NCBI RefSeq assembly: GCF_003833015.1
Contig: NZ_RJLQ01000017.1
Location: forward strand, 57,489-121,488
DNA length: 64,000 nucleotides
Reading direction: 5' to 3'
Origin: Clostridium sp. E02
Lineage (GTDB): Bacteria > Bacillota > Clostridia > Lachnospirales > Lachnospiraceae
Shown: piece after piece, positions 30,280 through 40,377 of the stretch
Layout: every line of letters starts with the position of its first letter
Position numbering within the stretch: the stretch's first letter is position 1
Translations under genes and position numbers: made by a program
Notes under the pieces: generated by a model
Database searches by the model: none
Seen by the model: the letters and a program-made list of their open reading frames with translations, nothing else
What the model was told of the DNA's origin: nothing

Positions 30280-30749
30280 CATATAATCGGGTAGGAGGTA
30301 GATAATTATTTTATCTACCGACCTCCCACACCACCTAGCATACCTTTCGGTACTAGGCGGTTCCTTAGTTTTCATAAACTATTGAATAATAGTCAAGCAT
30401 GGAGGTATATCCCAGCTTGGCTATTATTTTATTTGAAAAGATTTGGTTCAGCTTTTCTGCTACATGCAAGTTCCTTGGCTCTCCAATGTTCACAGCCTAA
30501 TGCTTTGAGCATTTTGTACTTCGTCTTGATTTTCTTCCACTGTTTCCAGTAGACTGCCCTTATTCTTCGTCTTGCCCACTTATCTATCTCTTGGAGAAGT
30601 GCTTTCATGTCTGCAAGTTTGAAGTAGTTAAAAAGGGACAAGGGGAAAAACGTTAGTTTTTCAGTGCCCTCGGTCTTGGCTGTATCCTTCCCACTACTAG
30701 GGCTGATTAGGGACTTTCACCCATTATATACGTACGCCGCAAGGCGCAC
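30280..30749 (-). mobile_element. Internally deleted group II intron, probably bacterial class C
   Basis: On the minus strand the segment begins GTGCGCCTTGCGG (GUGYG-type 5' end, 30749). It ends with a recognisable domain V: GAACCGCCTAGTACC-GAAA-GGTATGCTAGGTGG with the two-base TG bulge (about 30330-30364). A domain VI-like stem GGTAGATAA/TTATCTACC (about 30285-30318) follows. Intact introns are about 2 kb; this is 470 bases, lacking most of the reverse transcriptase. Its 5' edge abuts the codY terminator stem, the preferred target of class C introns. Not mobile on its own. Confidence 0.8.
30373..30641 (-). pseudogene. C-terminal remnant of a group II intron reverse transcriptase/maturase
   Basis: The reading WARRRIRAVYWKQWKKIKTKY followed by CEHWRAKELACSRKA (quoted in part) is the maturase (domain X) C-terminus of intron-encoded proteins. 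A stop then interrupts it, and the usual last segment LGYTSMLDYYSIVYEN appears in another frame ending near 30373. The polymerase domain is absent. Apparent start at 30641 is a TTG created by the deletion junction. Confidence 0.8.
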
Positions 30750-30751
30750 AT

Positions 30752-30790
30752 CAAAGCAGGCGGGAGTCCAAAAGACCATCCCACCTGCTT
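30752..30790 (-). terminator. codY terminator
   Basis: Minus-strand AAGCAGGTGGGATGGTC-TTTT-GGACTCCCGCCTGCTTT. A long stem behind codY whose T-run is cut short by the group II intron remnant at 30749. Confidence 0.8.
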
Positions 30791-30824
30791 GTGATTGTAC
30801 CTTGATTGTACCTTGATTCTATTC

Positions 30825-31640
30825 TTAAAGCTCTTTTGCTTCACGGCGTTCTAACATCAGCTTGGAATTACCGGCTTTGATCGTCTTTAATTCATCAAAT
30901 ACCACATCATTTAAGACTTTAATATAGGTACCCTTCATTCCAGAAGATCTAGATTCGATTACTCCAGCACTCTCGAATTTTCTAAGCGCGTTGACAATAA
31001 CAGAACGAGTAATTCCTACACGATCCGCAATTTTACTTGCTACAAGAATTCCCTCGTTCCCATCTAATTCTTCGAAAATATGAGTAATTGCTTCAAGCTC
31101 AGAAAAAGATAAGGTGCTGATTGCTGATTTAACTATCTGAACTTTTCTTGTCTCTTCCGCATTCTCTTCATTTACGGACCGCATCATTTCAAGTCCAACT
31201 ACAGTCGTACCATACTCGCTTAAAATAATGTCATCGATGTCATACTGGGTATCTGATTTATAAATAAACAAAGTTCCAAGTCTTTCTCCTGCAATGTCAA
31301 TGGGAGTAATAATCGCTTGATATCTTTTGATATCCCCTCCCGTAAATCCAAGTGTTTCCAGATTTACATTTTCTTTCGTTGATAAAATACTGAGCAGTCT
31401 TTCATTCAGCATTGTATCTACATATCCTCCAACCTGATCTGCGATCAATTCCTGAATCTCCTCAATGTCTGGAGTAAGACCTACTCCCAGAACCTTTCCT
31501 TTCTTGCTGATAACAAGAATATGGGAATTCAGGATCTCGGTAAGCACTTCACAGATATCATTAAATACAACCTTATGAGAGTTATTATTATGCAATAATT
31601 TGTTAATTTTTCTAGTTTTGTCCAACAACTGTACGCTCAT
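30825..31640 (-). CDS. codY: GTP- and branched-chain-amino-acid-sensing repressor CodY
   Basis: Global nutritional regulator of low-GC Gram-positives, repressing amino acid and peptide uptake genes in rich medium. The N-terminal GAF domain (about 1-155) precedes a winged helix whose recognition segment ASKIADRVGITRSVIVNALRKFESAGVIESR is near-invariant (quoted in part). I start at 31640 (MSVQLLDKTRKI), with AAGGAGG upstream. About 271 residues. The opp operon in this window is a likely target by analogy, not by a site I could see. Confidence 0.94.
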   Translation of the reverse strand: MSVQLLDKTRKINKLLHNNNSHKVVFNDICEVLTEILNSHILVISKKGKVLGVGLTPDIEEIQELIADQVGGYVDTMLNERLLSILSTKENVNLETLGFTGGDIKRYQAIITPIDIAGERLGTLFIYKSDTQYDIDDIILSEYGTTVVGLEMMRSVNEENAEETRKVQIVKSAISTLSFSELEAITHIFEELDGNEGILVASKIADRVGITRSVIVNALRKFESAGVIESRSSGMKGTYIKVLNDVVFDELKTIKAGNSKLMLERREAKEL

Positions 31641-31698
31641 ATCCGAAAACCTCCTTAATAATTGATGTGAAAATCCGAAAAACGACTTTAATATATAA

Positions 31699-31727
31699 AT
31701 ATTACCATTATCATATACAAATAACAA
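31699..31727 (-). promoter_or_regulatory. Possible codY promoter
   Basis: TTGTTA (31722-31727), 17-base spacer, TAATAT (31699-31704) on the minus strand, about 60 bases upstream of the codY start, in the gap behind topA. Confidence 0.5.
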
Positions 31728-31760
31728 TAGTTTTTTGAAGATTTTTGATTTTCTTAATAA

Positions 31761-33842
31761 TTATTCTTTCTCTTTTTTGTCTACACTATACCCACACTGT
31801 TCATTGGAACAAAGTAATTTGTTCCCCTTTTCAACCATGTATGCCCCACACTTCGGACATTTCTGTGTAGAAGGTTTCTGCCAAGACATAAATTCACATT
31901 CCGGATTTGCTTCACACCCATAATAAATTCTGCCCTTTTTTGTCTTTTTAATAACGACTTCCTTGCCACATTTGGGACAAGGAACCCCAATTTTCTCCAG
32001 ATATGGTTTTGTATTTTTACAATCTGGAAAACCAGGACAGGCCAGGAATTTACCGTGAGGTCCATATTTAATTACTAGGTTACGTCCACAAAGTTCACAT
32101 ATTTCCTCTGTCACTTCATCTGCGATGGTAACAGATTCCAACTCCACCTGTGCTTTGTCTACTGCATCTTTCAAATCAGGATAGAAATTTTTAACAACGG
32201 TTTTCCATTGTACCGATCCATCTCCTACTTTATCCAGTAGGTACTCAAGATTTGCAGTAAATGTAACATCTACGATGCTTGGAAAACTCTGTTTCATTAT
32301 ACCGTTTACCACAGTTCCCAACTCTGTTACATAAAGATTTTTATTTTCTTTTGCCACATATCGTCTAGCAATGATAGTTGTAATGGTAGGGGCATACGTA
32401 CTAGGACGTCCGATTCCCTGTTCTTCCATACCCTTTACCAAGGATGCCTCAGTAAAATGCGCTGGCGGCTGGGTAAAGTGCTGGCTGTTATCTAATTGTT
32501 CCAGATTTAATTTACTACCCTTGTCTAGGTTTCCAAGCAAAACATTAGACGCTTCTTTGTCTTCATCTTGTACATATACAGACATAAATCCATCAAATGA
32601 TAGTTTTGATGCAGATGAGGTAAACAAATATTCACCAACTCCGATTTTAACCGAAATGGTCTGATAAACAGCCGGCTGCATTCTACTGGCCACAAATCGT
32701 TTCCAAATCAACTGATACAGACGGAATAGATCCCTTTGCAACGATTCCTTAACCATAACAGGTGACAAAACAATATCAGTTGGACGAATGGCCTCATGGG
32801 CATCCTGTATCTTTACATTACTTTTTTTAGCTTGTTCCCCTGTTGCCACATACTGACTACCATACTGTTTATCAATGTATTCCCTAGCTGACGCATCTGC
32901 TTCTTCCGCTATTCGAGTGGAATCCGTACGCAGATATGTGATAAGTCCCACAGTCCCGCGGCCTTTAACTTCTACGCCTTCGTATAACTGCTGAGCCAGA
33001 CGCATCGTCTTCTGGGTAGAAAAATTAAGTACTTTTGATGCTTCCTGCTGAAGCGTACTGGTTGTAAATGGAATAGGGGCTTTCTTTACCCTCTCTCCCT
33101 TTTTGACTTCCTCTACCTGATAAGTTTGTTTGTCAAGATTTTGAAGTATCTTATCCAATTCTTCTTTGTTCTTGATGGTGATTCTACCATTTTTATCCCC
33201 ATAGAATTTAGCTGTAAGTGCTTTTTTACTGCCTTCTTGTTTTAAAACCGCTTCTAAATTCCAATACTCTTCCGGAATAAACGCATTTATTTCTTCTTCA
33301 CGATCACAAATCAAACGAAGTGCAACTGACTGAACACGTCCTGCACTTAGTCCTCTTTTTACTTTTGCCCAAAGAAGTGGACTGATCATATAACCAACCA
33401 TACGATCCAAAATTCGTCTTGCCTGCTGAGCATCAACTAAATCCATATCAATGACTCTGGGAGTTTTTAATGAGGTCTTCACTGCATTCTTCGTGATCTC
33501 ATTAAAACTAATCCGATAAACCTGCTTTTCCTTAAACTCTTCTAGCTTCAAGGCCTTCATAAGATGCCAGGAAATCGCTTCTCCCTCTCGGTCAGGATCC
33601 GTTGCAAGATATATCTTATCTGCCTTTTTCACTTGCTTTCTAAGCTTAGCCAGTACATCTCCCTTTCCCCTGATCGTTATATATTTTGGATCAAAATCAT
33701 TCTCTACGTCAATTCCCATCTGACTTTTGGGAAGGTCTCTTACATGTCCGTTTGAGGCATCCACTTCATAATTCGCCCCAAGAAACTTCTTTATTGTCTT
33801 TACTTTTGCGGGTGACTCTACAATTACTAAACAGTTCGCCAT
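31761..33842 (-). CDS. topA: DNA topoisomerase I (type IA)
   Basis: Relaxes negative supercoils. TOPRIM opening CLVIVESPAKVKTIKKFLG and ATDPDREGEAISWHL, catalytic tyrosine in GLITYLRTDSTRI (about residue 300), and three C-terminal zinc ribbons (CELCGRN..CPGFPDC, CPKCGKE..CEANPEC, CPKCGAY..CSNEQC). I start at 33842 (MANCLVIVESP), with AAGGAG upstream; the longer reading overlaps dprA. About 693 residues. In the conserved dprA-topA-codY order. Confidence 0.96.
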   Translation of the reverse strand: MANCLVIVESPAKVKTIKKFLGANYEVDASNGHVRDLPKSQMGIDVENDFDPKYITIRGKGDVLAKLRKQVKKADKIYLATDPDREGEAISWHLMKALKLEEFKEKQVYRISFNEITKNAVKTSLKTPRVIDMDLVDAQQARRILDRMVGYMISPLLWAKVKRGLSAGRVQSVALRLICDREEEINAFIPEEYWNLEAVLKQEGSKKALTAKFYGDKNGRITIKNKEELDKILQNLDKQTYQVEEVKKGERVKKAPIPFTTSTLQQEASKVLNFSTQKTMRLAQQLYEGVEVKGRGTVGLITYLRTDSTRIAEEADASAREYIDKQYGSQYVATGEQAKKSNVKIQDAHEAIRPTDIVLSPVMVKESLQRDLFRLYQLIWKRFVASRMQPAVYQTISVKIGVGEYLFTSSASKLSFDGFMSVYVQDEDKEASNVLLGNLDKGSKLNLEQLDNSQHFTQPPAHFTEASLVKGMEEQGIGRPSTYAPTITTIIARRYVAKENKNLYVTELGTVVNGIMKQSFPSIVDVTFTANLEYLLDKVGDGSVQWKTVVKNFYPDLKDAVDKAQVELESVTIADEVTEEICELCGRNLVIKYGPHGKFLACPGFPDCKNTKPYLEKIGVPCPKCGKEVVIKKTKKGRIYYGCEANPECEFMSWQKPSTQKCPKCGAYMVEKGNKLLCSNEQCGYSVDKKEKE

Positions 33843-33856
33843 ACCAAACTCCTTGC

Positions 33857-34957
33857 CTATAGTTTCTTGCCATAGTATTGATGGGATGTCTGCACAATGC
33901 AACCTTTTGATTCTAGCTCAATCAGAGCACACATACATTCGGCTACAGACAAACCACTACAGCTTATAATCTCTTCCAGATTCTTCGGTTGCAAATCTAG
34001 GCAACTATACACCATTTTTTCTTTTTTGGCAAGCCTGTTCTCGTTTTTTTCATGAACTCTTAATATTTTACCGCTTTGTAATTGAAAATATTCCAATACA
34101 TTTTCTGCACTTAATAATATCCCTGCGCCTTCCGAAATAAGCTGATTACAGCCAACACTTAATGGATCTGTGACTCGTCCAGGCAAAGCATAAATTTCTT
34201 TTCCTTGGTCCAAACCCAGATTAGCAGTAATTAAGGAACCACTTCTTTCCCTTGCCTCTATTACCAGAACCACATCCGATAGCCCGCTGATAATTCGATT
34301 TCTCATGGGAAAGTTTCGTGGTTTTGGGGCTTCCCCCGGCATAAACTCGGTGATAATCCCTCCTTGCTTTGTCATTTGCCTGTATAAATCATAATTTTCT
34401 TTGGGATAACAGGTATGTATTCCACAGCCCATTACACCAAATGTTTCTCCACCCGCTTCCAATGCGCCTTTATGTCCGGCCCCATCAATCCCCCATGCAA
34501 GGCCACTTATAATATTTACCCCTGCTTCCGATAATTCTCTCCCAAGTCTGGTCGCCAGTTGCCGCCCATAGTTGGTGCAGTTTCTGGCACCAATGATAGC
34601 AGCCGCCGGTTTTTCTTCCTGGGGCATTTTTCCCTTTACAAATAATCCCATGGGATAGCCATGAATAGAGAGAAGTCTTTTGGGATAATCATCATCTTGA
34701 GACATGATAAACCGGACCCCTCTTTGCTCAAGTTCCCCTAGCTCCTTGCTATAAAAATCCATCTCTTTCTTGCTTATCTCCAATAAAGAAAGCTCTTTTT
34801 CATTTAATAATCCGGTCCTCTGAAATTCGTTTCTTCCTATATTATATATCTTTTGATAGCTTCCCATAGTATCATACATTTTCTTAATTCTTACCGCTCC
34901 TAAAAAAGGAACATGGCTCAGCCAGTATAAACATTCCCGTTCTTTATGATTGTCCAT
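33857..34957 (-). CDS. dprA: DNA processing protein DprA (transformation recombination mediator)
   Basis: Loads RecA on incoming single strands during natural transformation. The Rossmann-like DprA domain is intact: AAIIGARNCTNYG, NIISGLAWGIDGAGHKGALEAGG, GCGIHTCYPKEN and TEFMPGEAPKPRNFPMRNRIISGLS, plus a C-terminal winged helix. 366 residues. GGGGGGAGA precedes the ATG. The start overlaps the comM 3' end by 14 bases. Confidence 0.94.
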   Translation of the reverse strand: MDNHKERECLYWLSHVPFLGAVRIKKMYDTMGSYQKIYNIGRNEFQRTGLLNEKELSLLEISKKEMDFYSKELGELEQRGVRFIMSQDDDYPKRLLSIHGYPMGLFVKGKMPQEEKPAAAIIGARNCTNYGRQLATRLGRELSEAGVNIISGLAWGIDGAGHKGALEAGGETFGVMGCGIHTCYPKENYDLYRQMTKQGGIITEFMPGEAPKPRNFPMRNRIISGLSDVVLVIEARERSGSLITANLGLDQGKEIYALPGRVTDPLSVGCNQLISEGAGILLSAENVLEYFQLQSGKILRVHEKNENRLAKKEKMVYSCLDLQPKNLEEIISCSGLSVAECMCALIELESKGCIVQTSHQYYGKKL

Positions 34958-35447
34958 AAATCTCCCCCCAGTATTTGCCTTCTAAGTTTCTAAGTCCTAC
35001 GGCTTCTGCCAGATGCTTTTTACGAATCGTCTCTTTCCCTTCTAAATCAGCAATGGTTCTTGAAACTTTAAGGATTTTTTCGTAGCCTCTTACACTAAGA
35101 CCCTGATTCTTGAATACTTTTCCTAAAAACTCACGTTCCTGTTCCCCCAATTTACAAAAGCACATAAGATCATTCTTTTTCATGGAACTATTAAACTTAA
35201 TCTCTGAATTCTTGAAACGTTCTTCCTGTATCTGTCTTGCACATTCGACCCGCTTTCTAATGGTTTTAGAATCTTCCCCTTCTGCATTTGACTGAATGTC
35301 CTCATAAGAAATCGAACTGGATTCCGCACAAATATCAATCCGGTCCAATAATGGTTTAGAAATTTTACTTAGATACTTTGCAACCTGCTGTTGGGAACAA
35401 CGGCATCTTGTCCGATCCGGATAAAACCCGCACGGACAAGGGTTCAT
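34944..35447 (-). pseudogene. comM: 3' part of comM (YifB Mg-chelatase-like AAA+ helicase), cut by the prophage
   Basis: The reading opens exactly at the MNPCPCGFYPD motif that lies near residue 340 of the roughly 510-residue ComM, continues through the SKPLLDRIDI segment and the C-terminal Mg-chelatase domain (RGYEKILKVSRTIADLEG), and ends normally. The lid N-terminal two thirds, including Walker A and B, are missing. In-frame translation upstream of the motif (HRYIIA, then a TGA about 36 bases back) does not look like ComM. ComM drives branch migration in transformation; this fragment cannot. The missing part may lie beyond the right edge of the window. Confidence 0.9.
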
Positions 35448-35524
35448 AGCTATAATATATCTGTGCGGTATAATAGATTGTCATGATTGTTGAGTTTCTA
35501 CTATATTAATATGAGCAAAGAAAT

Positions 35525-35551
35525 AACCGTCAAATTTCCCAACTTGACGGC
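35525..35551 (-). terminator. Hairpin behind the tape measure gene
   Basis: Minus-strand CCGTCAA-GTTGGGAAA-TTTGACGG followed by TTATTTC, between the tape-measure stop and the comM junction. Confidence 0.6.
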
Positions 35552-35561
35552 TATCTTTGAC

Positions 35562-38500
35562 TTAGATTGGAACAGGCGCTTTCTTATTTCTGGAATATTC
35601 TTTGGACCAACTATTTTTTGTACTACTCCATACTTCCTGATCGCCAATTTGGGCTTTGATATCTGCATTTTCCAAAGCCCTTGCCACAATCGGTGCCATA
35701 GTATTCGCCATTTTATCATAGTCAATGATACCGGATAATGCGGCATTTAATTCTGCAGATATGCCGGTTTTAAAATCATAGGTGGGTTTATCAAACGATA
35801 CCGACGCTCTGGTATCTACCATATCAAAAAACTCTCGGTTAACGCTATATGTAGTCCCTACATTAGGAGTTACGACATTTGTAACATCAAATGCCTTTGA
35901 CACATTATCTACCCACTGCTCAATTAGACTGTTAGATGAATCCATGTTGTCAGAGATTCCGGTATTAAAGCCTGCAACAGTAAAACCACCAAACTCAGCA
36001 AATAATTTAGATGGTGAATGAATGTCAAGCAGATCGGTAAACCAATTCTTAATATTTCCCACCCAAGTACTTATTACACCTCTGCTGCTATCTTGCTTGT
36101 TCTTGATGCCATCGTTCAATCCTTGAACTATAAAACCACCAAATCCAGCAAATACAGTAGATGGTGAATGAATACCCATAGCAATTTTAAAGGGATCAGT
36201 AATACCTACTTTTGCAAAGTTTCTCATTATATCCGGTGTACTGGATTTCTGCAATTCCTCAAACTTATGCTTTAACCCTTCATTGGAATACGCCGCCCAA
36301 CCGGAACCTAGATTTTGCAATTCCGTGTTTAAGGATTTTCCACCTTCTAAAATTTTGTTTGCTCCATAGATTCCGGAGTTAATAAATTTTGTAGTGTTTT
36401 CCTCATTCTGTAATCCACCTGTTACAGCATCTGTAACAGCACTGGCCGTACCATTCGCTTCTGCTTTTCCACCGTCACCAATGGCTTTTACCAGTAGCTT
36501 TCCTCCATCATAAGACACTTGGTAACCTTTTGATTCATAATCTGCCTTTACCTTATTCCAAAGTTCATCATTCATGGTACTTACAGCTTCAGGGACCCCG
36601 TTTTTACCACCCTGACCAAATTGAACTACTCCCTTTTCTCCAAGATCATACATCTCCTGATCCGTGTTTCCATAGGATTCAATTATAGATTGGTAAAATT
36701 CTACGGCCGCTTCCCCAACAACTTGTTTACCGTTGACAAATACTCCGCCAAGACCATCAATAGCCTTTGATGCTTCGATCGTAACTTTGCCGAAATTCAT
36801 GGAATTAACGGTATCTTCCAGTTCCTTGTATTTTTGTTTATGGCCATCTAAAACATCATTGGCTGTATCATATGCTAAACTTGCATCTTCCACTGCCGTT
36901 TTTGCGGTGTTCTGTGCTTCTGTGGCTTTTCCTAATTCCTGTTCATAAAAAGAAATCTGCTGCGCTAATTGATACGATGCTTTTTCATTATCATCTAATA
37001 CAAATCCTTGCTTTTCAAGGGATTCTCTGTTATTTTCAATCCAAACATTTTCATCTACACCGGAATTCACCAAATTATCCATTGCATCTTGCAAGATCTT
37101 CATTTTCTTTTCGTTGCTTTCATACTGTTTTTCAGAAATAGATAATTGAACATTAGCTTCAGCCAGAGTTTCATTATACTGTTCTGTAATTTTTTGATAG
37201 GCAATCACATCATAGTACTCTTGCTGCTTTTGAATAACTTTTTTAATTGCTTCTTCTTGAGCCGTATATCTTCCCGTTGTCTTATCAATCATGCCCTGTA
37301 ATTCCGGAGCTTTATCAATTAACTGTTGAGCATAATTTTTCAACTGCTCCTGTTCTGCCGAAGTGATAGAGGCCTGATCTGCAAGATTAAAGTAGGCCTG
37401 TGTGAGTGTATCCAACTTTTCAGAATCTTGTTCCGCACTTTCGATTACTTTTTTACTGTTTACTGCTACATTTGAAAAAGCATCTGCAGCATCATTCAAG
37501 TCATCAGTGTTAGAACCTATCTTGTCCTGGAACTCAGAAAATTCATCTGCCATCTTCTTTTTCCAGTTCTGATTCATAGCTATCAAACCGCCGGCAATCG
37601 CTGCCAACCCAGCTGCCAGTGCCACGTACGGATTTGCTGCCACCCAACCAACAGCTTTTATAAAGAAATCATCAAGCGCTACATATAATCCAGTTATTCC
37701 AAGTTTAATAGCATTAATAGCTGCAACGACAGTTTGATAAGTAATAAACGTTGTCAAAAATCCAGCAATAGCACCTGTCAAGAATACAAGCGTATCCTGA
37801 GGAATAGACAAGATTACTGAAGAAAACCCTTTTAATACAAGTGATAACGCACTTACTAATCCAGATAAAACCGGTGTAAGTACTGCAGCCAGTCCTTCAA
37901 TAAATGAAATAAGACCTTTACCTATACCAATCGTTAAGTGGGACAAAGCTTTATACACATCATCTAAAGCATCAACGAACTGTTCCCACTTTATTTTCTT
38001 AGACAAATTTGTCATCACATCAAGCAAACGAGGAAGCCCGTTTCCAATCCCCCAGACAGTAACCGGCTTAAGGAAATCAGCATAGAAATCTAACATGCTA
38101 GTAAAAGTGAGAATTGTTAATCTTGACAATTCTTTGTAAAATCCACTAAGACTTGTACGGAGATTCGCCCAGTTAATATCCTTTAACATGGAATTGGTAA
38201 TGTTCAGAAATCTCGCCAATCCATCTTCTCCCAATGTCCACGTCCCTACTGGAACCAAAAAATTATTATAAAAGTCTTTTAAAGTATCTGTGCTAAACTC
38301 ACTAAATTCTTTGAATCCTTCATTCCAAAGCCGCATCATTGCTTCTCTGGTAGGCTCAGCAACTTCCCAAATCCTCTGAAAAGCGTTTTCAATCTTGTCT
38401 GCCATGCCCTGCGCAGAGTTTTCCATATTGGTAAATGCATTGTCCCAAGCTGCCTGATATTCAGAAAATGCATCTAAGAAAGCTTCATCTAATAAACCGC

Positions 38501-40316
38501 CCCCTGCTCCTGATCCACTACCACTTCCACCACCAGAAGAACTGTCACTGGAATTTACTACATTCAACTTATCGAATGACTGAAGATTGCTCGCCATCTT
38601 TTTGGACTTATCTGCAGCATCACCCATCTTGTCAGCTACCCCGCCAGCAGTATCTTCCAGTCCGTCCATATCTGTAGCTGCGGATCCAATAGATGAACCA
38701 AGTGATCCTATTTTAATACCTAATAGCCCACCTATCCACGAAAACAGTCTTTGCATAGCAATCACTAAAGCATTGACATAAGGAAGTACTTTTGCAACTA
38801 TAGGTAGAAATAGGTTTCCTATAGTTCTCCCGAGGTTTGCAAAATTTGACTGTAAAAGCCTCAACTGGTTTGCCGGTTGCCCCAGTGTGTTTGATAAATC
38901 CCCCCATGCATAGCGAGTAGAATCCAGTAAAATTATGCTTCTTAATAATGCCTTATCTTGCTGGTTCAATGCGGATATCTTTGCTTTTATACCTAACTCA
39001 TTTAATTTTTCCTGCAAATTCACTTCGCGGATATTGACACCGTACTTATCTAATGTCCGGCTCATACCAACCATACCGGAAGCCATATCTTTCCATACAT
39101 CTTCGAATTCCAGATTTTTAACGGACGCAAGGTCGGCTCCTATCATGGAAAGTGCATCTGATAACTTAAGTGCTGTTTCCGAAGCCACTCCCATGGAAGA
39201 TGCCATCTGACCAAACGTTGCCTGATAATTCATGAGTTTTTCAGGATCTATTCCCATACTTGGCATACCTGTTGACTCTAAATTTCCATTTTGGTCTGGC
39301 TGGAATCCAGACATTCTCCCTGTTAATTCTCTTGCACGTTCGCTAAATGAGTTAGCATATGCCTCCGCAGATTCGTAACCTGATTCCTTCCATTCTCCAA
39401 CTGCATTATCAGCAACCTGTCCCCATGCTGCATCAAAGTAATTTAATGTCTCTATATAGTCCATGGATGATTTGGTTGCTCTCCAAAGCGCTTTTAGTCC
39501 TCGAATCAATAGAAAGTATTTAGCATAGAGCATACCGATCTGAGATACTAATCCCTTTGTCGTCAATCGTGCCTTTGTTGCAGAATAAGAGTATGCATTT
39601 AAACTGTTTCGCATGGCCTGACCAGCACTGGAAACCCTAGAGCCATTTAACGCTAATCTTGCCAGAGCGTTTGTCATTTGAATGAGATTGTTACTCACAT
39701 TCGGCACTGTGGACAATGTAATCATCAAATCCTTTAATGAAATCCCAAGGCCTTTTATATTTGGTATAGCATTACCTGCAGCTTTTCCACCTAATTTAGA
39801 AATAGAGCTTACCAATGAATTAAGTCCAGAAGCGTCAAATGTTACAGAATCAAGCCCGTTCATCGTCTGAATGAAACTTTGCAGACTTTCTCTGAGCAAA
39901 GGGATGTTTCTAGTAGCTTGCGTAACTGTTTTGCCTCCTAATTTAGAAATAGATGATGCAAGATTTATAATTCCTTGTGAATCATAAGAAATAGTCCCCA
40001 TACTTCCCAAATTGGCTGCCAGAGTTGACATTACCCTAGAAGCATTACTTACCCCTTGTACATCAACTGCACCCAGTTTATTTAATCCCCTGGTTATTCT
40101 GGAAAAATCTGCAATTTTAGTCCGTTCATTAAAGCTTTGAATAGATGAAGAAATTTGATTTATTCCAGAAGCCACCTGACTTGCCCCAGACATTTCAATC
40201 CCAGATATTGCAGATTGTAAAGACATCATCTTTTGAATAAATTTATCTATTTTGGCATCAGCACTATTCGTACTGGCATCTATTTGGACTTTTAGATCAT
40301 CAATAACATCAGCCAT
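35562..40316 (-). CDS. Phage tail tape measure protein
   Basis: 1584 residues, the largest prophage gene. The N-terminal third carries repeated helical ISKLGGK units. A predicted hydrophobic zone follows at about 820-960 (LTGAIAGFLTTFITYQTVV and PYVALAAGLAAIAGGLIAM), then coiled coils at about 960-1150. Two GIHSP/DIHSP repeats near the C-terminus (GIHSPSTVFAGFGGF and DIHSPSKLFAEFGGF) are typical of TP901-like tape measures. It sets tail length and helps DNA entry. Normally distal-tail and tail-tip genes follow; here the host comM follows at once. Confidence 0.93.
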   Translation of the reverse strand: MADVIDDLKVQIDASTNSADAKIDKFIQKMMSLQSAISGIEMSGASQVASGINQISSSIQSFNERTKIADFSRITRGLNKLGAVDVQGVSNASRVMSTLAANLGSMGTISYDSQGIINLASSISKLGGKTVTQATRNIPLLRESLQSFIQTMNGLDSVTFDASGLNSLVSSISKLGGKAAGNAIPNIKGLGISLKDLMITLSTVPNVSNNLIQMTNALARLALNGSRVSSAGQAMRNSLNAYSYSATKARLTTKGLVSQIGMLYAKYFLLIRGLKALWRATKSSMDYIETLNYFDAAWGQVADNAVGEWKESGYESAEAYANSFSERARELTGRMSGFQPDQNGNLESTGMPSMGIDPEKLMNYQATFGQMASSMGVASETALKLSDALSMIGADLASVKNLEFEDVWKDMASGMVGMSRTLDKYGVNIREVNLQEKLNELGIKAKISALNQQDKALLRSIILLDSTRYAWGDLSNTLGQPANQLRLLQSNFANLGRTIGNLFLPIVAKVLPYVNALVIAMQRLFSWIGGLLGIKIGSLGSSIGSAATDMDGLEDTAGGVADKMGDAADKSKKMASNLQSFDKLNVVNSSDSSSGGGSGSGSGAGGGLLDEAFLDAFSEYQAAWDNAFTNMENSAQGMADKIENAFQRIWEVAEPTREAMMRLWNEGFKEFSEFSTDTLKDFYNNFLVPVGTWTLGEDGLARFLNITNSMLKDINWANLRTSLSGFYKELSRLTILTFTSMLDFYADFLKPVTVWGIGNGLPRLLDVMTNLSKKIKWEQFVDALDDVYKALSHLTIGIGKGLISFIEGLAAVLTPVLSGLVSALSLVLKGFSSVILSIPQDTLVFLTGAIAGFLTTFITYQTVVAAINAIKLGITGLYVALDDFFIKAVGWVAANPYVALAAGLAAIAGGLIAMNQNWKKKMADEFSEFQDKIGSNTDDLNDAADAFSNVAVNSKKVIESAEQDSEKLDTLTQAYFNLADQASITSAEQEQLKNYAQQLIDKAPELQGMIDKTTGRYTAQEEAIKKVIQKQQEYYDVIAYQKITEQYNETLAEANVQLSISEKQYESNEKKMKILQDAMDNLVNSGVDENVWIENNRESLEKQGFVLDDNEKASYQLAQQISFYEQELGKATEAQNTAKTAVEDASLAYDTANDVLDGHKQKYKELEDTVNSMNFGKVTIEASKAIDGLGGVFVNGKQVVGEAAVEFYQSIIESYGNTDQEMYDLGEKGVVQFGQGGKNGVPEAVSTMNDELWNKVKADYESKGYQVSYDGGKLLVKAIGDGGKAEANGTASAVTDAVTGGLQNEENTTKFINSGIYGANKILEGGKSLNTELQNLGSGWAAYSNEGLKHKFEELQKSSTPDIMRNFAKVGITDPFKIAMGIHSPSTVFAGFGGFIVQGLNDGIKNKQDSSRGVISTWVGNIKNWFTDLLDIHSPSKLFAEFGGFTVAGFNTGISDNMDSSNSLIEQWVDNVSKAFDVTNVVTPNVGTTYSVNREFFDMVDTRASVSFDKPTYDFKTGISAELNAALSGIIDYDKMANTMAPIVARALENADIKAQIGDQEVWSSTKNSWSKEYSRNKKAPVPI

Positions 40317-40340
40317 GTTTTCACCGCCCTTTATACATAT

Positions 40341-40377
40341 AAAAAAAGGCGAGTGAATTTTCGTCCATCACTCGCCC
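40341..40377 (-). terminator. Internal terminator before the tape measure gene
   Basis: Minus-strand GGGCGAGTG-ATGGACGAAAATT-CACTCGCC followed by TTTTTTT. It overlaps the end of the second chaperone gene, so it should reduce tape-measure transcription. Confidence 0.8.
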
